From Oscillospiraceae bacterium (GTDB taxonomy: Bacteria > Bacillota > Clostridia > Oscillospirales > Acutalibacteraceae): 64,000 nucleotides of DNA. Location of the stretch: assembly GCA_902774035.1 (NCBI GenBank), contig CACYHA010000007.1, forward strand, positions 1 to 64,000, written 5' to 3'. The position numbers and the translations under genes were made by a program. Under the pieces are notes generated by a model. The model saw nothing but the letters and a program-made list of their open reading frames with translations. It made no database searches and was not told where the DNA came from. Numbering within the stretch: the first letter of the stretch is position 1; each line of letters begins with the position of its first letter. Below are positions 15,388 to 27,317 of this stretch, piece after piece.

Positions 15388-16755
15388 ATGCCCCATTCCT
15401 TTGACCCTGTGTTCGGCGATTGGTACACCGAAAACCAGCTAGGCTCCGGCACGGACGGCAAAGCATATACCATTACACGCACCCTTTCCGACGGAACGAC
15501 CCAGCGCGCGGTGCTGAAGACCATTCGCGTCGGCGATTACCGCAACGAGAAGAAATCCTTCAACAAGCTGAACGAAGCGCCCGCTCCCGCCGGGGAGGAC
15601 AAGGTGCGCGAAAAGATCATCAGCAACATCACCGATAATATCGACATCATCCGGAAGACCGACGGCGGCAAGCACTTCGTGCGCTATGAAGCCTGGGAAA
15701 AACGCAAGACCTCCGACGGCAAGGGAACGCTGATTCTGATCCGTCTGGAAGAGATGCGTTCGCTGACGGATGTGCTCGACAATTTTTCGCTCACGCGCGA
15801 CGAAACGCTGCGCCTGGGGATCTCGATCTGCCGCGCCCTCGTGCGCTGCCGCGATTTCGGCTATATCTATCCGAACCTGAAGCCGGAAAACATTCTGTTT
15901 GACCGTCAGGGCCGCTGCAAGCTGGGCGACTTCGGCTCGTTCAGTTGTCTGGAGCCCTCCAAGACCTCCGTTGCCTATAAGCGCACGCAATACTATATGG
16001 CGCCGGAATATATCCGCACGGGGAAGATCAACTGCACGGCGGATACCTACGCCCTCGGTCTGGTGCTCTACAGTCTGATCAACCGGGGCAGGCTGCCGTT
16101 CACAGAGCCCTATCCCCAGGAGCTGACCGTTGCGTCCTTCGACCGCTCCAAGCAAAACCGCCTGGACGGCGTGGCCTTTCCGCCCCCGGCGCTGTATGAT
16201 GAAGCGCTGTGCCTGATCATCGGCAAAGCCTGCGCCTTCCTGCCGGAAAACCGCTATCTTTCGCCGAAGCAAATGCTGACGGATCTCGAAGCCGCGCTGG
16301 CAAACCGCCCGTTGGGAAATATGCAGTTTGAGGATATCTACTCGATGTCGGATCCCATGGCGAAGACCGCTGACGCGCCGAAGATCGAACCGATCCCGTC
16401 GCCGCTCAGCGCCGCGCCGATCCCGACCCCGCCTGTGACGCCTGCGCCGAAGCAGCCGGAATCCCCGGCCGCCGCGCCGAAGCAGCCGGAACCCGCCGCG
16501 CCGCAGCCGCCAAAGGAAAAGCCCGTGGTTTCCGCCCGGCCGCGTCCGCAGCAAAAACAAAAACCAAAACGCAAGCCGGTCTCCATGCGCCGCGTATTGC
16601 TGCTGTTGGCGATCGCGGTCTGCCTGATCATTCTGCTCGTGGTTTCGCTGGCTTTGCGTTTCGGCGATTCCGATACCCCGACTCTGGTTGACCAGACGGT
16701 CGCGGCCATGCTCTTTGTGATGGAGAGGAGTGAGACCCTATGGCTTATGATATGA
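15388..16755 (+). CDS. Membrane kinase-fold protein, probable pseudokinase
   Basis: 455 aa. Protein-kinase domain at about residues 10-310: glycine loop LGSGTDG (18-24), Lys44 in AVLK, DFG at 181-183 and APE at 205-207. The catalytic loop, normally HRDxKPEN, reads YPNLKPEN (161-168), so the catalytic Asp is Asn163 (codon at 15874-15876) and His and Arg are lost as well. A Pro/Ala-rich linker (about 340-395) leads to one transmembrane helix (about 403-425), so the kinase fold faces the cytoplasm. The gene overlaps the first V-ATPase gene by 16 bases, implying cotranscription and perhaps regulation of the ATPase. A TATACT -10 lies near 15333. Residual activity cannot be excluded. Confidence 0.85.
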   Translation: MPHSFDPVFGDWYTENQLGSGTDGKAYTITRTLSDGTTQRAVLKTIRVGDYRNEKKSFNKLNEAPAPAGEDKVREKIISNITDNIDIIRKTDGGKHFVRYEAWEKRKTSDGKGTLILIRLEEMRSLTDVLDNFSLTRDETLRLGISICRALVRCRDFGYIYPNLKPENILFDRQGRCKLGDFGSFSCLEPSKTSVAYKRTQYYMAPEYIRTGKINCTADTYALGLVLYSLINRGRLPFTEPYPQELTVASFDRSKQNRLDGVAFPPPALYDEALCLIIGKACAFLPENRYLSPKQMLTDLEAALANRPLGNMQFEDIYSMSDPMAKTADAPKIEPIPSPLSAAPIPTPPVTPAPKQPESPAAAPKQPEPAAPQPPKEKPVVSARPRPQQKQKPKRKPVSMRRVLLLLAIAVCLIILLVVSLALRFGDSDTPTLVDQTVAAMLFVMERSETLWLMI

Positions 16756-17051
16756 TCAAAACCGTGCTGAACGCCGAGGCTGCCGCAGCCGCCAACGAAA
16801 AGGCCGCCGAAGAACAGGCCCAGTCCATGCGCGACGACGCCGCCGCAACGGCACAAACCCTGGCCGCGGCGCAGATCGAACAGGCAAACAGCCAGGCAAG
16901 GCTGATCCTTTCGGAAGCGCAGCAGACCGCCGAAGGCATTCTGAAGCAGGCGGAAAAGCTTGCCGGAATGCGGCGCGCAAAGGTGATCGGCGACACCGAA
17001 AAGAAATATGACGCGGCGATCGCAGCAGTGCTGCACGCCATCAGTGAATAA
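16740..17051 (+). CDS. ntpF: V-type ATPase subunit G/H (peripheral stalk)
   Basis: 103 aa, almost wholly helical and Ala/Glu/Gln-rich, the heptad-like pattern of the stalk subunit called AhaH, NtpF or subunit G. It would pair with subunit E as the stator linking the catalytic head to subunit I. It overlaps the kinase-fold gene at its start and is followed after 59 bases by subunit I. The family is poorly conserved, so the call leans on size, composition and position as first gene of the operon. Confidence 0.8.
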   Translation: MAYDMIKTVLNAEAAAAANEKAAEEQAQSMRDDAAATAQTLAAAQIEQANSQARLILSEAQQTAEGILKQAEKLAGMRRAKVIGDTEKKYDAAIAAVLHAISE

Positions 17052-17110
17052 GGTAATCAGCGATTACCAAGTGATTTTTTGGATTCCAAAGGAAAAGGAG
17101 GTGTCATAAT

Positions 17111-19568
<2,458 letters not shown>

Positions 19569-19606
19569 GGTCTGTCGCAGCAACGACTTTATAAGGAGAT
19601 GACATT

Positions 19607-20197
19607 GTGACGGGACTTGACAAAATCACCCAGAAAATCGCGGAGGAAAGCCGCGCAAAGGTGGAAGCGATCCTTGCCGAGGCCAACGCTGCCGCCACGC
19701 AGATCCTTGCCGACGGTCGCACCGCTGCCGACGAAACGGCGGATAAGATCATTGCCGACGCGACCGCCGAAGCGAACCGCATCACCTCTGCCGCCCGCGC
19801 CAAAGCGGAAAGCATTACGCGCACGAAGTATTTGGAAGTCAAGAACGCCGTGGTCAACGACGTGATCTCCGCCGCATACGAAGCGGTGGAGCACATGAGC
19901 GACGAGGACTATTTTGCGCTGCTGCACAAGCTCTGCGTCAAAAACATCGAAAAAGGCGAATGCGAGCTGTTTTTGAACGCGCGCGACCTCAAGCGTCTGC
20001 CCGCCGATTTTGAAGATTCCATCAACAGCGCAGTTTATGAAACGGGCGCAGTCCATGTTTCCCTTCAGCCCAAAGACATTGAAAACGGCTTTGTGCTGGT
20101 GTACGGCGACATGGAGGTCAACTGCACGCTGCGCGCTGTGTTCGATTCCTCGATGGATCAGCTCAAGGACTTGCTCGGTCCCATGCTGTTCGCGTGA
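19607..20197 (+). CDS. ntpE: V-type ATPase subunit E (peripheral stalk)
   Basis: 196 aa starting at GTG (19607) after AAGGAGA. The N-terminal half is a long Ala/Glu-rich helix (about residues 5-95) that would form the coiled-coil stalk with subunit G. The C-terminal half is mixed alpha/beta and binds the top of the head (LFLNARDLKRLP and VLVYGDMEVNCTLRAVFDSSM). It is followed after 12 bases by subunit C. Confidence 0.9.
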   Translation: MTGLDKITQKIAEESRAKVEAILAEANAAATQILADGRTAADETADKIIADATAEANRITSAARAKAESITRTKYLEVKNAVVNDVISAAYEAVEHMSDEDYFALLHKLCVKNIEKGECELFLNARDLKRLPADFEDSINSAVYETGAVHVSLQPKDIENGFVLVYGDMEVNCTLRAVFDSSMDQLKDLLGPMLFA

Positions 20198-20209
20198 TCG
20201 GAGGCCTTT

Positions 20210-21181
20210 ATGAAAGACACAGATTACGCCTACGCCGTTGCGCGTATCCGCGCAAATGAGGGCAAGCTCCTCACCGGCGCCCAGGTGGAAGCGCTGACCG
20301 ACGCGCCTTCCTTTGAACGTGCGCTGCAGGATCTCAAAAACCTCGGCTGGCTGGCGGACGACGGTGAAGCGGAGATCTCCGCCATCATCGGTCGGCAGAA
20401 CGCCGCCTTGTGGGATCTGCTGCAGGCCGTTGTGCCCGACAAAGACGATCTCGGCGCACTGACGGCGCTGAACGATTTCTTCAATCTCAAAGCCGCGCTC
20501 AAGTGTATGCTCACCGAGCAGGATCCGACGCCGCTCTATCAGATGCCGACGCTGCTGGATCTGGACGCGCTGACCGAAAACGTGAACGCCCATGCCTTTG
20601 ACCGGCTGCCGCCGTTTCTCGCCGCGTGCGCAAAGCGGGCTTTCGAGGCCGCCCACCGCACGGAGAGCGGCCAGAGCGCCGACATTCTGGTGGATGAGGC
20701 CGCGCTGCGCTTCCTTGCGGACAAGGCCGAGGAAACCGGGAGCGATCTGCTGCGTGAGATCTTCCGCTTTCTGTGCGATTCGACGAACATCAAGGTCGCC
20801 CTGCGCTGCGCGCGCACCGGCAAAGACCTTTCCTTCACGGAAAGCGCCGTCGGCCCCTGCTTCGCACTGGAAAAATCCGTGCTGTGCTATGCGGCCGTGC
20901 AGGGAGAAGCCGCGCTGTTCAACTATCTTTCCGCAACGCCGCTGTCCGGCGGGGCAGCCCTGCTGAAAAACAGCACGAGCGCATTTGAAAAATGGTGCGA
21001 CGACACTGTGCTCGAAAAAGCCAAAGCGGCAAAATACGTCTTCTTCGGCTTTGACCCGATCGCCGCCTATTTCTTCGCGAAAACGGCGGAGATCAAAACG
21101 GTGCGTATCCTGCTTTCGGCAAAGAAGGCCGGCGTCGCGCCTGAGATCATCAAGGAAAGGGTGCGTGCGCTATATGTATAA
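20210..21181 (+). CDS. ntpC: V-type ATPase subunit C (central-stalk/ring cap)
   Basis: 323 aa, mostly helical, matching the V0 d/AC39 family. It starts DTDYAYAVARIRANEGKLLT, the typical opening of this subunit, and has the later repeat-like helical segments. It forms the cap on the K-ring onto which the D/F shaft docks. Its stop overlaps the start of subunit F by eight bases. Confidence 0.9.
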   Translation: MKDTDYAYAVARIRANEGKLLTGAQVEALTDAPSFERALQDLKNLGWLADDGEAEISAIIGRQNAALWDLLQAVVPDKDDLGALTALNDFFNLKAALKCMLTEQDPTPLYQMPTLLDLDALTENVNAHAFDRLPPFLAACAKRAFEAAHRTESGQSADILVDEAALRFLADKAEETGSDLLREIFRFLCDSTNIKVALRCARTGKDLSFTESAVGPCFALEKSVLCYAAVQGEAALFNYLSATPLSGGAALLKNSTSAFEKWCDDTVLEKAKAAKYVFFGFDPIAAYFFAKTAEIKTVRILLSAKKAGVAPEIIKERVRALYV

Positions 21182-21485
21182 GATCGCAGCGATGGGCGAC
21201 AAGGACAGCATCTACGGCTTTGCCTCCATCGGACTTGAAATTTTCCCCGCAGACGAACCGCGCGAAGCGGCGCGTCTGCTGCGCAGACTCAGCGAAGAAA
21301 AATACGCCGCCGTCTTTCTCACGGAAGCGCTTGCCGCGCAGATGGGAACGGAGCTGGACCGCTACCGCGAAAAGGCAGTGCCTGCGGTGATCCTGATCCC
21401 CGGCGTTTCCGGCAACACCGGCGAGGGGCTGCGCTCCATCAGCCGCAGCGTGGAACAGGCGGTCGGCTCGGATATTTTGAAATAA
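21174..21485 (+). CDS. ntpG: V-type ATPase subunit F (central stalk)
   Basis: 103 aa from the ATG at 21174, overlapping the end of subunit C. The sequence MYKIAAMGDKDSIYGFASIG is the standard opening of subunit F, and YAAVFLTEALAAQM plus AVILIPGVSG follow. It is a Rossmann-like small protein that binds the D-subunit shaft. AAGGAAAGG lies 14 bases upstream, slightly far. An in-frame reading from 20985 would overlap subunit C by 197 bases with non-family sequence and was rejected. Confidence 0.93.
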   Translation: MYKIAAMGDKDSIYGFASIGLEIFPADEPREAARLLRRLSEEKYAAVFLTEALAAQMGTELDRYREKAVPAVILIPGVSGNTGEGLRSISRSVEQAVGSDILK

Positions 21486-21506
21486 ACAACGAAAAAGGTG
21501 ATTACT

Positions 21507-23276
21507 ATGAACAACGGAACGATCACGAAGGTTTCGGGTCCGCTGGTCGTCGCTTCCGGTATGCGCGAAGCGAATATGTTCGACGTTGTGCGCGTGAGCG
21601 AGCAGCGTTTGATCGGCGAGATCATTGAAATGCGCGGCGACCGCGCTTCCATTCAGGTCTATGAGGAAACCTCGGGACTGCGCACCGGCGAAGCGGTGGA
21701 ATCCACGGGCGAACCGCTGTCTGTGGAACTCGGCCCCGGCCTCATCGGCAGCATCTTCGACGGTATCCAGCGTCCGCTGGAGGAGATCATGAAGATCGCC
21801 GGCAACAACCTCACCCGCGGCATCGAAGTGCCGGCCCTCTCGCGCGAGAAGGAATGGGTCTTCACCCCCTGCGTCAGCGTGGGCGACAGCGTGACCGGCG
21901 GGGACGTGCTCGGCACGGTGCAGGAAACCGACGTGGTGCTGCACAAGATCATGCTGCCCGTGCAGTATCAGGGCACGGTCAAGGAGATCAGCGAGGGCAC
22001 CTGCACGATCGAAGATACCGTCGCCATCATTGAAGACGAAAACGGAACGCCCCACGCCATCGGCCTGATGCAGAAATGGCCGGTGCGCCGCGGCAGACCT
22101 TATACCAGAAAGCTTGCGCCGACCACACCGCTCGTGACCGGACAGCGCGTCATCGACGCCCTCTTCCCGATCGCAAAAGGCGGCGTTGCGGCCATCCCCG
22201 GCCCCTTCGGCAGCGGCAAGACCGTGACCCAGCACCAGCTTGCAAAATGGGCGGAGGCCGACATCGTGGTCTACATCGGCTGCGGCGAACGCGGCAACGA
22301 AATGACCGACGTGCTTGGCGAGTTCCCGGAGCTGATCGACCCGCACACCGGCGAATCTCTGATGGAGCGCACCGTGCTGATCGCCAACACCTCCGATATG
22401 CCCGTGGCCGCGCGCGAAGCCTCGATCTACACCGGCATCACGATCGCCGAATATTTCCGCGACATGGGCTACAGTGTGGCGCTCATGGCGGACTCCACCT
22501 CCCGTTGGGCGGAGGCGCTGCGCGAAATGTCCGGCCGTCTGGAAGAAATGCCCGGTGAAGAGGGCTACCCGGCCTACCTCGGCTCCCGTCTGGCGCAGTT
22601 CTATGAGCGTGCAGGCCGCGTGCTCTCCCTCGGCTCCGAGCCGCGCGAGGGCGCCCTGTCCGTCATCGGCGCGGTCTCTCCCGCCGGCGGCGACATCTCC
22701 GAACCGGTCTCACAGGCGACGCTGCGCATCGTCAAGGTCTTCTGGGGCCTCGATTCCGCCCTGGCCTATAAGCGTCACTTCCCGGCGATCAACTGGCTGA
22801 CCAGCTATTCGCTCTATGCCTCCTCGCTGGGCAAATGGTTCAACGAGAATGTGGCGGAGGACTGGACAGAGCTGCGCGCCGAGATCATGCGACTGCTTTC
22901 CAAGGAGGCCGAGCTGGACGAGATCGTGAAGCTCGTCGGCATGGACGCGCTGTCGCCCGCTGACCGTCTGACGATGGAAGCTGCCCGCTCCATCCGCGAA
23001 GACTTCCTGCATCAGCTTGCGTTCCACGAGATCGACACCTACACCTCGCTGCAAAAGCAGCTTTTGATGATGCGCCTTGTTCTGGCGTTCTACAGCAAAT
23101 CCATCGCCTGCCTCGAAAGCGGCGGCGACATCGAAAAGATCGTTGCCATGCCGGTGCGCGAAGACATCGGCCGCTTCAAGTATGTGGAAGAAGCAAACGT
23201 GCAGAGCGCGTATGACGAAGTGCTTGCGGCGTTGGAGCTGCAGCTTGACGAGGCGAAGAAAGGGGAGGACGACTGA
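21507..23276 (+). CDS. ntpA: V-type ATPase catalytic subunit A
   Basis: 589 aa, normal length. The P-loop is GPFGSGKT, with the family's non-homologous insert upstream of it and [17 protein letters not shown] downstream. It hydrolyses or makes ATP in the alternating A3B3 head. The ATG at 21507 ([16 protein letters not shown]) was preferred over the GTG three codons earlier because AAAAAGGTG is then correctly spaced. Its stop overlaps the subunit B start (TGATG). Confidence 0.97.
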   Translation: MNNGTITKVSGPLVVASGMREANMFDVVRVSEQRLIGEIIEMRGDRASIQVYEETSGLRTGEAVESTGEPLSVELGPGLIGSIFDGIQRPLEEIMKIAGNNLTRGIEVPALSREKEWVFTPCVSVGDSVTGGDVLGTVQETDVVLHKIMLPVQYQGTVKEISEGTCTIEDTVAIIEDENGTPHAIGLMQKWPVRRGRPYTRKLAPTTPLVTGQRVIDALFPIAKGGVAAIPGPFGSGKTVTQHQLAKWAEADIVVYIGCGERGNEMTDVLGEFPELIDPHTGESLMERTVLIANTSDMPVAAREASIYTGITIAEYFRDMGYSVALMADSTSRWAEALREMSGRLEEMPGEEGYPAYLGSRLAQFYERAGRVLSLGSEPREGALSVIGAVSPAGGDISEPVSQATLRIVKVFWGLDSALAYKRHFPAINWLTSYSLYASSLGKWFNENVAEDWTELRAEIMRLLSKEAELDEIVKLVGMDALSPADRLTMEAARSIREDFLHQLAFHEIDTYTSLQKQLLMMRLVLAFYSKSIACLESGGDIEKIVAMPVREDIGRFKYVEEANVQSAYDEVLAALELQLDEAKKGEDD

Positions 23277-24649
23277 TGCCAAGAGAATACAGAACCATTC
23301 AGGAGGTCGCGGGCCCGCTGATGCTTGTGCGCGACGTGGAATCCGTGGCCTACAACGAGCTCGGTGAGATCGAGCTTTCGAACGGCGAAAAGCGCCGCTG
23401 CCGCGTGCTGGAGATCGACGGCACCAACGCTTTGGTGCAGCTCTTTGAATCCTCCACCGGCATCAACCTTGCCGAAAGCAAGGTGCGTTTTCTCGGCCGT
23501 CAGATGGAGCTCGGCGTTTCCGAGGATATGCTTGGCCGCGTGTTCGACGGTCTCGGCAGACCCATTGACGGCGGCCCGGAGATCATGCCCGAAAAGCGGC
23601 TCGACGTCAACGGAACCCCGATGAACCCGGCTGCCCGCTCCTATCCGCAGGAATTCATCCAGACCGGCATCTCCGCCATCGACGGACTGAACACTCTGGT
23701 GCGCGGTCAGAAGCTGCCGATCTTTTCCGCTTCCGGTCTGCCCCATGCGGAGCTTGCGGCGCAGATCGCCCGTCAGGCGCGTGTGCGCGGCACGGACGAA
23801 TCCTTTGCCGTGGTTTTTGCCGCCATGGGCATCACCTTTGAAGAGAGCAACTACTTTGTGGAATCCTTCCGCGAAACGGGCGCGCTCGAGCGCACGGTCA
23901 TGTTCTCCAACCTTGCGAACGACCCGGCCATCGAGCGTATCGCCACACCGAAGATGGCGCTGACCGCCGCGGAATATCTCGCGTTTGAAAAGAACATGCA
24001 CGTGCTGGTCATTCTGACGGACATCACGAACTACGCGGACGCGCTGCGTGAGGTTTCCGCCGCGCGGAAAGAAGTTCCCGGCCGCCGCGGCTACCCCGGT
24101 TATATGTACACCGACCTTGCGTCGATCTATGAGCGTGCCGGCCGCCAGCGCGGCAAGACGGGCTCCATCACGATGATCCCGATCCTGACCATGCCCGAAG
24201 ACGACAAGACCCATCCCATTCCTGACCTTACCGGCTACATCACCGAGGGACAGATCATCCTTTCGCGTGATCTGCACCGCAAGAGCATTGCGCCGCCGAT
24301 CGACGTTCTGCCGTCGCTTTCCCGTCTGAAGGACAAGGGCATCGGCGAAGGCAAGACCCGCGCCGACCACTCCGGCACGATGAACCAGCTCTTCTCGGCC
24401 TATGCCCGCGGCAAGGACGCAAAGGAACTGATGGTCATCCTCGGCGAGGCCGCGCTGACCGAGATGGATAAGCTTTATGCAAAGTTTGCCGACGAGTTTG
24501 AAAAGGTCTATGTTTCCCAGGGCTACGAGACCAACCGTTCCATCGAAGAAACGCTCGACATCGGCTGGCAGATGCTCTCCATCCTGCCGCGCAGCGAGCT
24601 GAAACGAATCAGCGACAAATTCCTCGATCAGTATTATATTGAAAAGTAG
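23276..24649 (+). CDS. ntpB: V-type ATPase subunit B
   Basis: 457 aa. The regulatory nucleotide-binding subunit of the A3B3 head; it lacks a true P-loop but keeps [18 protein letters not shown], the [11 protein letters not shown] region and SSLSRL-type arginine-finger region ([17 protein letters not shown]). It begins with ATG inside the TGATG junction with subunit A, so translation is coupled. Confidence 0.97.
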   Translation: MPREYRTIQEVAGPLMLVRDVESVAYNELGEIELSNGEKRRCRVLEIDGTNALVQLFESSTGINLAESKVRFLGRQMELGVSEDMLGRVFDGLGRPIDGGPEIMPEKRLDVNGTPMNPAARSYPQEFIQTGISAIDGLNTLVRGQKLPIFSASGLPHAELAAQIARQARVRGTDESFAVVFAAMGITFEESNYFVESFRETGALERTVMFSNLANDPAIERIATPKMALTAAEYLAFEKNMHVLVILTDITNYADALREVSAARKEVPGRRGYPGYMYTDLASIYERAGRQRGKTGSITMIPILTMPEDDKTHPIPDLTGYITEGQIILSRDLHRKSIAPPIDVLPSLSRLKDKGIGEGKTRADHSGTMNQLFSAYARGKDAKELMVILGEAALTEMDKLYAKFADEFEKVYVSQGYETNRSIEETLDIGWQMLSILPRSELKRISDKFLDQYYIEK

Positions 24650-24657
24650 GTGACGGC

Positions 24658-25308
24658 ATGGCGGTACTCAATGTGAACCCCACCCGCATGGAGCTGACGA
24701 ACCTCAAGCGTAAGCTCGTGACCGCCCGCCGCGGCCACAAGCTGCTCAAGGACAAGCGCGACGAGCTCATGCGCCGTTTTCTGGAACTGGTGCGCGAGAA
24801 CAAGGCGCTGCGCCTGGAAGTGGAGGCCGGCATCAAGCAGGCGAACCTGCACATGGCCATCGCCCGCAGCGTGATGAGCGACGAAGCGCTGGACGTGGCG
24901 CTGATGATGCCCTCGCAGCGCATGGACGTGGAAGTCACGGAAAAGAACATCATGAGCGTGATCGTGCCGCAGTTTGAAGCAAAGCTCAAAGCGGCAAGAG
25001 ACGGCGAGATCTATTCCTACGGCTATGCGTTCACCTCCTGCGATCTGGACGACGCGGTGAAGGCCCTCTCGGACATTATGCCGGATCTTCTGCGTTTGGC
25101 GGAGATCGAAAAAACCTGTCAGCTTCTGGCTGCCGAGATTGAAAAAACGCGCCGCCGCGTCAACGCCCTCGAGCACGTGATGATCCCCCAGTATGAGGAG
25201 ACGATCAAGTATATCACCATGAAGCTCGACGAAAACGAGCGCAGCGCGACCACGCGGCTGATGAAGATCAAAGATATGATGCTCGAACAGGCGCATCATT
25301 ATCAGTGA
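24658..25308 (+). CDS. ntpD: V-type ATPase subunit D (central shaft)
   Basis: 216 aa. It opens NVNPTRMELTNLKRKLVTAR and KLLKDKRDELMRRFLEL, the signature of the coiled-coil rotor shaft, and ends with the returning helix (RRVNALEHVMIPQYEETIKY). It is the last structural gene of the operon, which runs G-I-K-E-C-F-A-B-D and is complete. It starts eight bases after the subunit B stop. A 7-base tandem repeat overlaps its stop. Confidence 0.96.
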   Translation: MAVLNVNPTRMELTNLKRKLVTARRGHKLLKDKRDELMRRFLELVRENKALRLEVEAGIKQANLHMAIARSVMSDEALDVALMMPSQRMDVEVTEKNIMSVIVPQFEAKLKAARDGEIYSYGYAFTSCDLDDAVKALSDIMPDLLRLAEIEKTCQLLAAEIEKTRRRVNALEHVMIPQYEETIKYITMKLDENERSATTRLMKIKDMMLEQAHHYQ

Positions 25309-25333
25309 GCAGTGGACAGTGAACAGTGAACAG
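25303..25333. repeat. 7-base tandem repeat, four and a half units
   Basis: CAGTGAG, CAGTGGA, CAGTGAA, CAGTGAA, CAG. It crosses the stop of subunit D; the stop TGA is part of the first unit. Confidence 0.8.
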
Positions 25334-25351
25334 ATGGAAGGGGATAACCGT

Positions 25352-25699
25352 ATGAAACGGGTTTTGCAGGTGGTGTGCGTGCTGCTGGCGCTTTCGCTGC
25401 TTGCCTGCTGCGCAGGACAGCCGAAGGTCAAAGAGACGTTCAACGGTCCGATCACGACCTACACGCAAATGAGCGACGGCACCTGGCAGTGCGAAGGCTA
25501 CAGCTACGCGAAAAAGCTGGTAATCTCCGGTAGAATGCCGAATGCCGCTGCGGATTCCACCTTCGTTTATCTGACAAATCTGGATGAAATCACGTTTGAA
25601 CAGGCGTATCGGGCCGTGGTCAGCAGCTCGACCGATGATTTCTTCGCGCGAGAAGACGCGATTCTGGTCGATATGATGACCGGTCAGCCGGATCCATAA
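25352..25699 (+). CDS. Small lipoprotein, unknown function
   Basis: 115 aa from the ATG at 25352 (MKRVLQVVCVLLALSLLACC). The lipobox LLACC makes the first of two adjacent Cys the likely lipidated residue at about 19. The mature part is about 95 residues, with no recognised domain. GGAAGGGG lies upstream. It follows the V-ATPase operon by 43 bases and ends before a terminator, so it may be the operon's last gene; a role in the ATPase is not shown by anything in the sequence. Confidence 0.7.
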   Translation: MKRVLQVVCVLLALSLLACCAGQPKVKETFNGPITTYTQMSDGTWQCEGYSYAKKLVISGRMPNAAADSTFVYLTNLDEITFEQAYRAVVSSSTDDFFAREDAILVDMMTGQPDP

Positions 25700-25706
25700 C
25701 AAGAAC

Positions 25707-25730
25707 AAGCCCGTCATTTTGGCGGGCTTT
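25707..25730 (+). terminator. Terminator closing the V-ATPase transcription unit
   Basis: AAGCCCG (25707-25713) pairs with CGGGCTT (25723-25729), followed by TCATT. The T-run is modest. Confidence 0.65.
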
Positions 25731-25751
25731 CATTAAAAAAGGAGGAATCCT

Positions 25752-26204
25752 ATGACGTTCGGATGGATCAATGCCGTAAACGCCGTTTTTGTCGCCGTCC
25801 TGATCGCGGTCAGCGTGATCGGACAAAGGAAAAGCGGCCTTCCCGGAATGAAAAGCCGCTATCTGCTCCTGAACATTCTTGAGCAGGTCGGCCGATATGC
25901 CTGCATGGCGCTGATGATCCTTCCGTTGCTGCCCGGGCTGGAATTCGGGTTTGCTTCGGTCGGCGCAATGACCGCATGGCTGGCTTTGCCGACGCTGATT
26001 TTGCTCGGTTACGCTCTGCTTTGGACACAGACAAAAAAGGGCGGCGCGGTTCTGTACGGTCTTGCGATTCTGCCTGCGCTTTTGTTTTTTGCCTGCGGGT
26101 TGCTGCTGCGGCACCCGGCGCTGGCCGGCGCTGCGGTGCTGTTCGGCGCGGGTCATGCGCTGATCGTGCGGGAAACGCTTCGAAAAGCGGAGGAAAACGT
26201 ATGA
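25752..26204 (+). CDS. Small integral membrane protein
   Basis: 150 aa with about four to five hydrophobic helices (INAVNAVFVAVLIAVSVIGQ, MALMILPLLPGLEF, LPTLILLGYALLW, LAILPALLFFACGLLL). No domain recognised. AGGAGGA precedes the ATG. Its stop overlaps the next start by four bases (ATGA), so it is coupled to the S4-domain gene. Function unknown. Confidence 0.75.
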   Translation: MTFGWINAVNAVFVAVLIAVSVIGQRKSGLPGMKSRYLLLNILEQVGRYACMALMILPLLPGLEFGFASVGAMTAWLALPTLILLGYALLWTQTKKGGAVLYGLAILPALLFFACGLLLRHPALAGAAVLFGAGHALIVRETLRKAEENV

Positions 26205-26980
26205 CCGAGGACGAACTTCTCCTTGCCCACGCGCGCGATCTTTTGCGCACTGCCGCAAACGACGGCTATCTGACCCACACGGGCTTTCTGGATCTGCACC
26301 AGCGTTCTGTGCTGCAGGCGCTGGAGCGAGAGGCTGGCCGCGAGGTCGTGCTCTTTTTCTATGGCGGCTACCCCGACGCCGAGCGAACTGCGGCGTTGTT
26401 TGTGCCGCGCTATTTCGAAGCGGCGTCACCGGAAGCGCTCTTTTCCGCGCAGCCGGAGCTGCAGCCGATGTCCCTTCTGCGCTTCGACAAGGACAAATTC
26501 AGCGTCCTCTCGCACCGGGATTATCTCGGCGCACTGATGGGTCTCGGAATCAAGCGTACGCTGCTGGGCGATATCCTTGCGGATGAAACCGGCGCGTTCA
26601 TCGTTTGTCTGGAAAGCGCCCGACGTTTTTTGCTTGAGCACCTGACGTCTGCCGGCCGGGCAACGCTGACGGGGCGGATCGCCGCATTTTCCGAGCTTTC
26701 TCAGCGAGAAGAACGCTTTGCGGAGCGGTTTGCGTCCGTGGCGTCCCTGCGGCTGGATACCGTGCTCGGCGCGGCGTTTTCCCTTTCGCGCACCGGAGCG
26801 TCGCAGGCGATCGCAAGCGGCGTTGTTTTCTTGAATTCTGTGCAAACGCTGAAGCCCGATACACGTGTGAATGCGGGCGACAAGCTGGTTCTTCGCGGAA
26901 AGGGGAAGGTTGTGCTCTCTGAGGTGCGCGGCGAGAGCAAAAAAGGGCGCGTGCATATTGTACTCAGAAAGTATCAGTGA
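26201..26980 (+). CDS. ylmH: YlmH-family RNA-binding protein with S4 domain
   Basis: 259 aa. The N-terminal two thirds match the YlmH body (FLDLHQRSVLQAL, then VLFFYGGYPDAERTAALFVP, then SHRDYLGALMGLGIKRTLLGDI), and the C-terminal S4 RNA-binding domain begins with LDTVLGAAFSLSRTGASQAI. YlmH binds RNA or ribosomes and has been linked to ribosome rescue and to cell division loci in Gram-positives. Here it is away from the usual ylm/divIVA cluster. The start overlaps the stop of the membrane-protein gene. Copy B of the cloverleaf repeat begins 12 bases after its stop. Confidence 0.88.
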   Translation: MTEDELLLAHARDLLRTAANDGYLTHTGFLDLHQRSVLQALEREAGREVVLFFYGGYPDAERTAALFVPRYFEAASPEALFSAQPELQPMSLLRFDKDKFSVLSHRDYLGALMGLGIKRTLLGDILADETGAFIVCLESARRFLLEHLTSAGRATLTGRIAAFSELSQREERFAERFASVASLRLDTVLGAAFSLSRTGASQAIASGVVFLNSVQTLKPDTRVNAGDKLVLRGKGKVVLSEVRGESKKGRVHIVLRKYQ

Positions 26981-26992
26981 TTATCCGCTTTT

Positions 26993-27138
26993 CCGCGCAG
27001 CTTCGCTGCGCGGTGAGGCGGCGGCGGGACGCCTCGTGCATCCGCACGAGGCAACCGGGCGCGTTCGCGCCCGGTTCGCGCGGCAAGTGCCGCGCGGTCT
27101 CGCCGCCGCCTGTTTCGCACGGCAAAGCCGAGCGAAAC
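26993..27138. repeat. Cloverleaf (four-way junction) repeat, copy B
   Basis: A first hairpin, CCGCGCAGC/GCTGCGCGG (26993-27013), is followed by the outer helix AGGCGGCGGCGGGA (27016-27029) with TCTCGCCGCCGCCT (27098-27111; one G-T). Inside are three perfect hairpins: 27031-27052 (GCCTCGTGC stem), 27054-27075 (ACCGGGCGC stem) and 27077-27096 (CGCGCGGC stem). A trailing hairpin, 27112-27138 (one mismatch), resembles that of copy A. The order of parts equals copy A, although most stems differ in sequence, so base pairing rather than sequence is what is kept. It directly adjoins MITE copy 3. The gene-free stretch 26981-27317 holds these two elements only. Confidence 0.78.
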
Positions 27139-27139
27139 A

Positions 27140-27308
27140 AACAGGGGCTGTTGCATTTCGCGAAAAACGTCAAAGCAAACGAAAGAGAAAGCGCTTTCCA
27201 CAGAGCGATTCTGTGATTTCAGCGCTTTCTTTCTTTTTATTTTTTCAAAAAAAGTAAAATGATTTGCTTTGACTCGCCGTTTTTATCTAAATGCAGCAGC
27301 TCCTGTTT
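27140..27308. repeat. Palindromic MITE-like repeat, copy 3
   Basis: The ends are inverted: AACAGGGGCTGTTGCATTT at 27140-27158, and its near-complement AAATGCAGCAGCTCCTGTTT at 27289-27308. The interior has GAAAGCGCT against AGCGCTTTC, and TCAAAGCAAA against TTTGCTTTGA, the same two arms as copy 1. It is shorter than copy 1 by about 85 bases on one side. Confidence 0.75.
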
Positions 27309-27317
27309 CACAGCATC

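Noticed and set aside
20985..21173. Upstream extension of subunit F
   Set aside because: Would overlap subunit C by almost 200 bases and encode Ser/Arg-rich sequence foreign to the family.
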